This document shows, in pieces, positions 30,458-37,007 of a stretch of DNA of 64,000 nucleotides; the first letter of the stretch is position 1, and each line of letters begins with the position of its first letter. A program made the translations under genes and the position numbers. Source of the DNA: Leptospira harrisiae (GTDB lineage: Bacteria; Spirochaetota; Leptospiria; Leptospirales; Leptospiraceae). The notes below the pieces were generated by a model. It saw only the letters and a program-made list of their open reading frames with translations, made no database searches and had not been told where the DNA came from. The stretch lies in contig NZ_NPDX01000002.1 in NCBI RefSeq assembly GCF_002811945.1, positions 1 through 64,000 of the forward strand, read 5' to 3'.

Positions 30458-31331
30458 TTTTAAGGTAATTCATAAAACCAAATACAGTTATGACGATACA
30501 GTTGCTTATTGCCATAATATGGCTCACATGTATCCTTTGACGTCGCCGCACCAAGATTGTTTTAGAACTCATGTGACTGTGAATCCTAAACCAGTAGTAT
30601 CTTCGTTTCGCAGAGATTATTTTGGAAACCAGGTATTTCTTTTTTCAGTGGAAGATCCTCATCGTTTTTTAGAGGTAGTGGTTGAATCAACTGTGCGGAC
30701 TCACCAATCATTAGGAATTGATTTGTATAAATCGACTCCTTGGGAAAATATTTATTCGCTCATTCATGAATCTATGTTAGATGCTGATATTTTATCTATT
30801 GAATACATTCAACCATCATCTTTTATTGCAGCAAAAGAGAGTTACTCTGAATTTGCCCGAATGTTTTTTACCGAAGGAAAACCTGTATTTGCTGCGGCAA
30901 TAGAGATGACAACTTTTATCTACCAGACTTTTCAATATGACCCTAAAGCTACAAGTATCAACACTCCCATTGATCAAGTTTTAAATGAAAAAAAAGGAGT
31001 ATGTCAGGATTTTTCTCATTTGATGATTGCCGCCTTACGTTCGTTAAGAATTCCAACGAGGTATGTGAGTGGCTATTTAGAAACATTGCCTCCTCCTGGA
31101 ACACAGAAATTACAAGGAAGTGATGCCACACATGCTTGGGTCTCTGTCTATTGTCCGACGTTTGGCTGGATGGATTTTGATCCGACAAATGGAAAAATGA
31201 TTACAGAAGAATACATCATCACCGCAATTGGACGTGACTATGCAGACGTATCCCCTTTGAAAGGCATTTTATTTGGTGGTGGGAAACATAAATTGAAAGT
31301 GGAAGTAGACGTGATTCGCGAACAAATATGA
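30450..31331 (+). CDS. Transglutaminase-like cysteine protease family protein
   Basis: About 293 residues: the bacterial transglutaminase N-terminal domain (FKVIHKTKYSYDDTVAYCHNMAHMYPL), then a core with Cys185 (GVCQDFSHLMIAAL), His228 (DATHAWVSVYCP) and Asp244 (MDFDPTNG). It overlaps the end of the ATP-grasp/alpha-E fusion by 8 bases; GTG 30441 and ATG 30444 are other possible starts. It is the small partner of the second module of the cluster and probably cleaves or transfers the amide product of the ATP-grasp proteins. A dispersed hairpin repeat follows at 31404. Confidence 0.9.
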   Translation: MADFKVIHKTKYSYDDTVAYCHNMAHMYPLTSPHQDCFRTHVTVNPKPVVSSFRRDYFGNQVFLFSVEDPHRFLEVVVESTVRTHQSLGIDLYKSTPWENIYSLIHESMLDADILSIEYIQPSSFIAAKESYSEFARMFFTEGKPVFAAAIEMTTFIYQTFQYDPKATSINTPIDQVLNEKKGVCQDFSHLMIAALRSLRIPTRYVSGYLETLPPPGTQKLQGSDATHAWVSVYCPTFGWMDFDPTNGKMITEEYIITAIGRDYADVSPLKGILFGGGKHKLKVEVDVIREQI

Positions 31332-31403
31332 ACTTTCTGAAAGTATTTTTGAGAGGTTCAAGTTATCACTCGAGTTTATTGGAAAGTTGTGATAGAAGGG
31401 ACT

Positions 31404-31468
31404 CATTGGGTGGCGGGTCTAGTTCCCCTCCCTAGTCAGGGCGGGGATACTCATATCCCATCTGTACC
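31404..31468 (+). repeat. Dispersed hairpin repeat, copy A
   Basis: The first 30 bases (31404-31433) are identical to 62431-62460, and similarity continues to 31468. It contains a hairpin TCCCCTCCCT (31424-31433) / AGGGCGGGGA (31438-31447) and a second small inverted repeat GGATA (31445-31449) / TATCC (31454-31458) that shares bases with the first. It lies between convergent genes. It may act as a terminator or be a REP-like element. Confidence 0.8.
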
Positions 31469-31471
31469 CAC

Positions 31472-31834
31472 TCACCCCAATTTTTCTTTCCATTCCTCTT
31501 CCTTAAATCCCACCAAAAACCAGCCATCACCGACAACAAAAGGCCGCTTCACTAAATTTCCGTTGGCTGAAAGTGCTTTGTAAATTTGTTCCTCAGTAAG
31601 GCTCCCCAATTTCTCCTTCCAATTTCCTTCTCGGTAATCTTTTCCTGAGGTATTAAAAAGTTTCTTAATGTCGCCTAAGTATTGTTTTGCTTTTTTTAAT
31701 TCAGTGGCAGTTGGGGCTGTTTCTCGGATGGGAATTTGTTGGAATTCCACTTTTTTTGATTTTAGAAATTTCAGAGCATTGCGACAGGTACTACAACCAG
31801 AATATTCGTAAACTTTGGGATTGGAACGACTCAT
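31472..31834 (-). CDS. ArsC/Spx-family thioredoxin-fold protein
   Basis: A 120-residue thioredoxin-fold protein of the ArsC/Spx/YffB group. It has the motif YSGCSTCRNALKFL (CxxC near residues 14-17), IPIRETAPTATEL, LFNTSGKDYRE and the family RPFVV (Arg needed in ArsC-type enzymes) near residue 97. YffB/Spx-like proteins of this length are often annotated as arsenate reductase without proof; no ars genes are nearby, so arsenate reduction is doubtful and thiol-redox function is as likely. It is convergent with the transglutaminase gene and divergent from murB. Confidence 0.88.
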   Translation of the reverse strand: MSRSNPKVYEYSGCSTCRNALKFLKSKKVEFQQIPIRETAPTATELKKAKQYLGDIKKLFNTSGKDYREGNWKEKLGSLTEEQIYKALSANGNLVKRPFVVGDGWFLVGFKEEEWKEKLG

Positions 31835-31884
31835 AAGACTGATTTTCTTACTTACGATTTTTGCGGAAACTTTTTATTGGAACA

Positions 31885-32979
31885 ATGTTGGTCCAAAACA
31901 ATATTCCTTTGGCTCCGTTCACAACGTTGCGTTTGGGTGGCGAGGCCAATTATTTTATATCGATCAAAACAAAAGAAGACTTAGCGAAAGCCTTAAGATT
32001 TTGTAAAAATCAAAACCAAACATATTTAATTTTGGGTGGTGGCTCCAATACAATTTTTCGGGATTCCGGTTATCCTGGTGTTGTTTTACAAATGAAAATT
32101 CCTGGAATTCGTTGTTTAGACTCAAATGAAAATAATACAATCTACCAAGTTGGTGCAGGAGTTCCTTGGGACCAATTCGTTGAATATACAGTAAAACAAG
32201 GGTTAGCTGGAATTGAATGTCTTTCTGGAATTCCAGGTTGTGTTGGTGCATCCCCTATCCAAAACATCGGAGCCTATGGCCAAGAAGTAAAGGATTCAAT
32301 TGTAAATGTTGAATGTATGCACCCATCCGGAGAATGTATCACCATCTCAAATGAAGATTGTAAGTTTCGATATCGAAACAGTGAATTTAAATCTGGAATT
32401 TATAAAGAACATATTGTAGTTTCCGTAACTTTTCAATTATCTAAATTATCTTCACCTTGTTTTCGATATCCGGAAGTTCAAAAAGCATGGGAGAAAATAG
32501 ATTTGGAAGAATTTTCTTCTAATAGTTCTTCTACATCAGATATGGACAAACGAATTGTCCAATTGGAAGCTGTTAGGAATTTGGTCATCGAATTGAGAAA
32601 AAAAAAGTCAATGGTATTGGATGAAAATGATCCAAACACTCGTTCGGTGGGTTCATTTTTTACGAACCCCATTTTAGAAGAAAAAGAAATCGTTTCATTT
32701 TTGGAAAATGCAAAGAAACTCGGATTTGACAATCCTCCAATTTATCCTGAATCTACCGGTTTTAAAAAACTCTCTGCTGCCTGGCTAATTGAAAATTCTG
32801 GAATCCAAAAAGGGTCGAAATATCCGGGTGGTGTCGGCATCTCGGAGAACCATTGTTTAGGTCTAATCAATATAGAGGGGACAACCTCTGCACTTTTGGA
32901 AATGGCAGAATCAGTGAGACAACGAGTATTTGATACTTTTTTTGTGCGATTGGAAATGGAACCGGTTGTAAGACCCTAA
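31885..32979 (+). CDS. murB: UDP-N-acetylenolpyruvoylglucosamine reductase MurB
   Basis: FAD enzyme that reduces enolpyruvyl-UDP-GlcNAc to UDP-MurNAc in peptidoglycan synthesis. FAD-binding residues are in LGGGSNTIFRD and GIECLSGIPGCVGASPIQNIGAYGQEV. The GSFFTNP motif holds the catalytic Ser. The C-terminal end VRLEMEPVVRP resembles type I MurB. ATG 31885 (MLVQNNIPLAPFTTLRLGG) is chosen over TTG 31861 because the family begins with the N-PL--FTT-R-GG block. An insertion of about 25 Ser/Asp-rich residues (near 215-235) looks poorly conserved. mltG follows 45 bases later. Confidence 0.95.
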   Translation: MLVQNNIPLAPFTTLRLGGEANYFISIKTKEDLAKALRFCKNQNQTYLILGGGSNTIFRDSGYPGVVLQMKIPGIRCLDSNENNTIYQVGAGVPWDQFVEYTVKQGLAGIECLSGIPGCVGASPIQNIGAYGQEVKDSIVNVECMHPSGECITISNEDCKFRYRNSEFKSGIYKEHIVVSVTFQLSKLSSPCFRYPEVQKAWEKIDLEEFSSNSSSTSDMDKRIVQLEAVRNLVIELRKKKSMVLDENDPNTRSVGSFFTNPILEEKEIVSFLENAKKLGFDNPPIYPESTGFKKLSAAWLIENSGIQKGSKYPGGVGISENHCLGLINIEGTTSALLEMAESVRQRVFDTFFVRLEMEPVVRP

Positions 32980-33024
32980 AAAAGATTTGGTAATTGTCGA
33001 TATAACAAAGAGAATGGGGATGGA

Positions 33025-34047
33025 ATGAACTCTAAACTTAAAAAATACCTGATTCTTTCAGGACTTGGTGTTTCCTTATTACTAATACTCACTTTGGTTG
33101 GATTTTTTGTCGTGGACGAAATCAAAGGTGGAGCTGTAGGAGATGGTCAAAATAAATACGAACTCATCATTGATTCGGGAGAACCATCCTCAAGCGTAGT
33201 TCGAGAGTTAGCTGCTGCCGGCATGATCAAATCGTCTGTATACTTTAATTATTTGATGAAGTTTACAAGAGCAGGAAACAAAATCAAACAAGGTGTTTAT
33301 GATATCAATGATGGGATGAGTTCCCGTAAGATTTTGGATGTCATTATTTCTGGAAAAGTTAAACTAGTTAACTTCACTGTTCCGGAAGGGTATAACAACC
33401 GTCAGATCGGAGATTTGTTAGTTTCTAAAAAACTTGCCATATCACGCGAAGAGTTTTTGAAAGTAACCCAGAGTCCGGCACTCCTTACAAAGTATAATAT
33501 CCCTGCAAAAACTTTGGAAGGCTACCTATTTCCAGAAACGTATTCTGTTCCTTTGAATTATCCTTTAGAAAGAATTACAGAGATGATGATCAAACGATTC
33601 TATAAAAAACTAGAATCTATTCCAGAAGCAAAGGATATCAAACCTGCAGACCTTCATTTTCGAGTTGTGTTAGCCTCCATTGTGGAAAGAGAAGCAGTTA
33701 GAAAAGAAGAAAGACCAATGATGGCTGGTGTGTTTTTAACTCGTATTGAAAAAAATATCAATTTAGAATCTTGTGCTACAATTCAGTATTTATTCGATAA
33801 ACCTAAAAAGAGATTATTTGAATCTGACTTAAAGATTGTTTCTCCATACAATACGTATATCAATGGTGGATGGCCACCCGGACCAATTTCTAATCCAGGC
33901 TTACCAGCGTTAGAGGCTTCGTTCAAACCAATGAAATCCGATAAATTATTCTTCCTTTTAAAACCAGATGGATCTCATTATTTTTCAGCGACATTTAAAG
34001 AACATTTGGACGCAAAAAAGAAATTTATTGATGTGTTGTATCAATAG
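33025..34047 (+). CDS. mltG: Endolytic murein transglycosylase MltG (YceG)
   Basis: Inner-membrane enzyme that cuts nascent glycan strands. It has 340 residues: one N-terminal membrane helix (about 8-30), a LysM-like region (about 45-110), then the YceG catalytic domain. The catalytic Glu is in LASIVEREAVRKEE. Other family motifs are LEGYLFPETYSVP, AGVFLTRIEKNINLESCATIQYLF and SPYNTYINGGWPPGPISNPG. GGGGATGGA precedes the ATG. It follows murB, so both are cell-wall genes in one unit. Confidence 0.95.
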   Translation: MNSKLKKYLILSGLGVSLLLILTLVGFFVVDEIKGGAVGDGQNKYELIIDSGEPSSSVVRELAAAGMIKSSVYFNYLMKFTRAGNKIKQGVYDINDGMSSRKILDVIISGKVKLVNFTVPEGYNNRQIGDLLVSKKLAISREEFLKVTQSPALLTKYNIPAKTLEGYLFPETYSVPLNYPLERITEMMIKRFYKKLESIPEAKDIKPADLHFRVVLASIVEREAVRKEERPMMAGVFLTRIEKNINLESCATIQYLFDKPKKRLFESDLKIVSPYNTYINGGWPPGPISNPGLPALEASFKPMKSDKLFFLLKPDGSHYFSATFKEHLDAKKKFIDVLYQ

Positions 34048-34097
34048 AAAAGAAAGAAACCATCAAATGCTTTTTACGTGAATTGAGTTTTTAACCA

Positions 34098-34364
34098 ATG
34101 GATGAAAACATAGTTGAACTGAATATCGCAATCGGTGGGATATCGAAGGAGCTTTTGGATGTACAAAAAGCTTTAGATGCCTACCGAGAAAAACAAAAGC
34201 GAAAAGAAGCAATTGATGAAGAAGCGATCACCTTTGTGAATAAAGCGGAGCTTGTCATCGAAAAAGCAGAAAAAGGTGAACTCCAATTAACTGCTGACCA
34301 AATTCGTCGCATCAAAAGTAATCTTGCAAAAATTCTAAAGCGGCTTCAGAATAAACCTCTTTAA
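34098..34364 (+). CDS. Small helical protein of unknown function
   Basis: 88 residues, highly charged and predicted almost wholly alpha-helical (heptad-like Leu/Ile spacing in VELNIAIGGISKELLDVQKALDAY and LTADQIRRIKSNLAKILKRL). It has no signal peptide and no known motif. It follows mltG by 50 bases, and no clear Shine-Dalgarno precedes the ATG. It is probably a conserved cytoplasmic protein; no function can be assigned. Confidence 0.65.
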   Translation: MDENIVELNIAIGGISKELLDVQKALDAYREKQKRKEAIDEEAITFVNKAELVIEKAEKGELQLTADQIRRIKSNLAKILKRLQNKPL

Positions 34365-34369
34365 CGAAA

Positions 34370-34409
34370 CCTTCATAAAACCTTCACCAGCTTGTCATTC
34401 CCTTGTAAC
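34370..34409 (+). promoter_or_regulatory. Pho-box-like 11-bp-periodic repeats upstream of the large lipoprotein
   Basis: Four 7-mers in strict 11-bp register: CCTTCAT (34370), CCTTCAC (34381), TTGTCAT (34392), TTGTAAC (34403). The Pho-box consensus for PhoB-type regulators is CTGTCAT repeated every 11 bp; TTGTCAT differs by one base. TATAAA follows at 34411-34416 and could serve as a -10 element. A similar array is at 36904, upstream of the TonB receptor. Confidence 0.55.
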
Positions 34410-34517
34410 ATATAAAGAACATAGTTTTCTATAGCTAGAGGGAGAATTTTTTACAAATCCCTTTCGGGAAGACCCGCTAGCCAAACAAATTCGAATTTTT
34501 TCGAAAGAGGATTTAAA

Positions 34518-36281
34518 ATGAAAAATTCATTCAAAAAAAGCATGGTGCTTCTTTCCATCGCGTTGATGGGATTCACTATGGTTAATTGTCCAGGTAAGAA
34601 GAAAGATGATACTGCTTTGTTTCTTGGCTTAGCAGCATTGCTCAACCAACCTGAATACACTGTTGTACTAACGGGTACATTAAAAACTTCAGGTGGACTC
34701 CCGATCAAAGACGGAAAAGTTACTATCACTGATGCAAGTGGAATTTTATCAAGTGGACAAACTGCTCTTTCTGACTTTACAACATGTCAAACCAATTCTT
34801 ACGCAACAGCTGGAGCTGCAGGTGCCCTTGATGGTGAATTTGTATTGAGCTTTCGACTCACTTCATTGACCGGAAATCTTACTTTATCTGCTGTAGAAGC
34901 AGTAGGTGCAGATAATACAACAGCTTGTTCCACTGTGACTGCGTTGGCAGGAAGTGCATTTACTAACTCACTAGGAGATGGAACACTCGGAGTAAATATT
35001 GATCTAGGTAACAGAACAAATGTTGCAGCCTTTCCAGTTACAGCCGCGGGTTATTCTGTAACCGTGAAATCAGTAAACGTCTTTGTTAAAGGTGAATATC
35101 CAATTGTAAGTCCTACGGTTGGAGAAAATGTTTGCGACGGGAAACGCCTTTTCGGTGGCCCAGTAATTAAATCCGGATCTATATCGGCATCAGAAACTTG
35201 GTCTGGTGGAATTCTACTTCAAGGTACAGTATTTATAGAAACTGGTGCAACTATTACAGTAACCCCAGGAACTGCTATCTTTGGACAAAGAGGATCTTCT
35301 ATTTTCTTTAAACAAGGTTCCAAGTTAGTTTCAAACGGAACTGCAGCAGATCCAATTTGTTGGTCATCAGCAAGTGCTCTTGGTTCCCGTTTTCCTGGCG
35401 ATTGGGGTGGTATTGTTATGATTGGAACTAGTGGAGCTTCACGCGCATCCAACACAGAGGGAACCACTCCACAAGGATATGGTGGGGCAATCGGCTCGGA
35501 CGTAGAAAATTTGAATATGTCATATAACATCGTTGAATTTGCAGGCAATGAGGTTGCACCTGGTGATGAATTGAATAACCTTTCAATTTATGCATCAAAA
35601 TCAGTACTTAGTTATGTGCAAGTTCATAGAGGTCTCGATGATGGTTTTGAAGCATGGGGTGGATCTGGAACATGGTCAAACCTATTAGCAACTGGCGGAT
35701 TGGATGATGACTTCGACTTAGATGAAGCATTTACTGGAACGATGACAAATCTAATCGGCCACAAGTATCCTTCTTCCTGCGGTGGTTCCTTCTCAACAGA
35801 TCCACATGGTTTTGAGATGGATGGAACTGATGCGACAAGCGGTGCTGGTTCGTCCTGTGCGTCAGGATCTTTGAACAGATGTACAAATCCTGCTATCACA
35901 AACGTTACTTTAATTGGGGCGAATATCCCATCTGGTCAAGGGATGAGACTTCGTGAAGGATTCGCCGGAACAATCAACAGAGCAATCGTATTCGGTTTTG
36001 CTGATCCAGCTGCAGTTAGTACTTCTACAACGGGAACTTTTCCTGCTGTAACAGGTACAATTTCAAACCTAGCATATGAAACAGGAAAGACTACTGCGAT
36101 CACTCCTACTGGTTCTACTACGATTAGTGCAACTCCAATAACCTCCGATGGATCAACTTCCAATTGTGGTTTTGGGGATACAAAACCAGATTATAAAACA
36201 ATCGGATCACTTTCTGGAACTTACATCGGTGGTGCAACTACTGATTGGTTTAAGGACTGGACTGTTTATAGAGCGAGATAG
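34518..36281 (+). CDS. Large surface lipoprotein with predicted beta-helix domain
   Basis: A 587-residue lipoprotein: signal peptide with lipobox MVNC (Cys24), a linker, a beta-sandwich-like region (about 45-165, LTGTLKTSGGLPIKDGKVTI), then a long Gly/Thr/Ser-rich region with repeating short strands (about 220-560) that looks like a right-handed beta-helix, including GDWGGIVMIG and DDGFEAWGGSGTWSNLLATG. Several Cys pairs may form disulfides. GAGGA lies before the ATG. Similar lipoproteins in other phyla are encoded beside TonB-dependent receptors, and one is found 0.7 kb downstream. It is probably a surface substrate-capture partner; the ligand is unknown. Confidence 0.8.
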   Translation: MKNSFKKSMVLLSIALMGFTMVNCPGKKKDDTALFLGLAALLNQPEYTVVLTGTLKTSGGLPIKDGKVTITDASGILSSGQTALSDFTTCQTNSYATAGAAGALDGEFVLSFRLTSLTGNLTLSAVEAVGADNTTACSTVTALAGSAFTNSLGDGTLGVNIDLGNRTNVAAFPVTAAGYSVTVKSVNVFVKGEYPIVSPTVGENVCDGKRLFGGPVIKSGSISASETWSGGILLQGTVFIETGATITVTPGTAIFGQRGSSIFFKQGSKLVSNGTAADPICWSSASALGSRFPGDWGGIVMIGTSGASRASNTEGTTPQGYGGAIGSDVENLNMSYNIVEFAGNEVAPGDELNNLSIYASKSVLSYVQVHRGLDDGFEAWGGSGTWSNLLATGGLDDDFDLDEAFTGTMTNLIGHKYPSSCGGSFSTDPHGFEMDGTDATSGAGSSCASGSLNRCTNPAITNVTLIGANIPSGQGMRLREGFAGTINRAIVFGFADPAAVSTSTTGTFPAVTGTISNLAYETGKTTAITPTGSTTISATPITSDGSTSNCGFGDTKPDYKTIGSLSGTYIGGATTDWFKDWTVYRAR

Positions 36282-36296
36282 TTAATTTAAAACTTT

Positions 36297-36326
36297 ACCT
36301 AGTGGCCTAATCCAAGGTCACTAGGT
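36297..36326 (+). terminator. Hairpin between the two lipoprotein genes (terminator or attenuator)
   Basis: A 12-bp stem with one mismatch, arms 36297-36308 and 36315-36326 (ACCTAGTGGCCT / AGGTCACTAGGT), and a 6-base loop. The 3' arm ends in TTTATT, only 5 bases before the ATG at 36332. It could terminate most transcription after the large lipoprotein, and it also buries the only AGGT-like ribosome site of the next gene. Confidence 0.65.
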
Positions 36327-36331
36327 TTATT

Positions 36332-36901
36332 ATGCGTAATCTCCTACTTATATTCTCCCTCTTAAGTTTCTCATTTTGTAGCCAAGAAGATTGGCGCGAA
36401 CAAATGGAAGCCAAAAATCAAAAAGTTATCTTACAAGTTGAACAGGATCACAAACAATTTGATTCCTATCGTTTAAATCCAAAAGACTGGTCTGTTTCTT
36501 CAAAAACAAAAGAACTCGCTATTGAGAACTTTTTGAAAGAAATTTCTAAAACTAAAAAAGCAGAAGCATTCTATGTTAGTTGGGAAGAGAAATTGACCGT
36601 AATTTTTCCGAACACCAAAGGATCAGGAACTTTACTTGATACAACTCCTCTTGACGAATACAGAAAAGTATTAGAAAGCCGCGAAGAATTTGCCATTACT
36701 GAACTTAGTAACCTTTTAGCAGAAAAAACTTTTACTATCGAAAGTATTGATTGGGAAAAACCAAGATTGTTTGGGAATTTAAAAGGATATAAACCTAAAA
36801 ATTTAAAACTTAAGATCATGGGAAAATCAGTATCGATCCCACAGATCAAAATGGTCTTTCAAACGAATTCAGGTTACAAAGTTGGTGTTTTAAGTCCTTA
36901 G
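36332..36901 (+). CDS. Small lipoprotein of unknown function
   Basis: A 189-residue protein with a short signal peptide and lipobox SFSFC (Cys16). The mature part is Lys/Glu-rich with mixed helix and strand and no recognised domain. It sits between the large lipoprotein and the TonB-dependent receptor on the same strand, suggesting a role in the same uptake system. A strong hairpin lies 5 bases before the start, so its expression is probably lower than, or separately controlled from, the gene upstream. Confidence 0.75.
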   Translation: MRNLLLIFSLLSFSFCSQEDWREQMEAKNQKVILQVEQDHKQFDSYRLNPKDWSVSSKTKELAIENFLKEISKTKKAEAFYVSWEEKLTVIFPNTKGSGTLLDTTPLDEYRKVLESREEFAITELSNLLAEKTFTIESIDWEKPRLFGNLKGYKPKNLKLKIMGKSVSIPQIKMVFQTNSGYKVGVLSP

Positions 36902-36903
36902 CT

Positions 36904-36943
36904 TTGTAATCGTTTTGTAATAATTAGTTCACGTAAACGTAAC
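36904..36943 (+). promoter_or_regulatory. Pho-box-like 11-bp-periodic repeats upstream of the TonB receptor
   Basis: TTGTAAT (36904-36910) and TTGTAAT (36915-36921) are perfect direct repeats 11 bp apart. Weaker copies in the same register are AGTTCAC (36926) and ACGTAAC (36937). The spacing equals that of PhoB-type boxes and of the array at 34370. The array lies about 65-100 bases upstream of the receptor start. Confidence 0.5.
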
Positions 36944-37007
36944 TCAATTCAAATCCCTTTTCATTTACGTATCAGTAAATTCTATAAGCTTGGCTCTTAA
37001 GGAATTT

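Noticed and set aside
31389..31583. Plus-strand open frame across the hairpin repeat
   Set aside because: It overlaps the structured repeat and the antisense of the ArsC/Spx gene and has Pro/Ser-rich, non-protein-like sequence.
31472..31834. True arsenate reductase
   Set aside because: The fold and CxxC are present, but no ars operon is nearby and YffB/Spx-like proteins share these features, so only the family is claimed.
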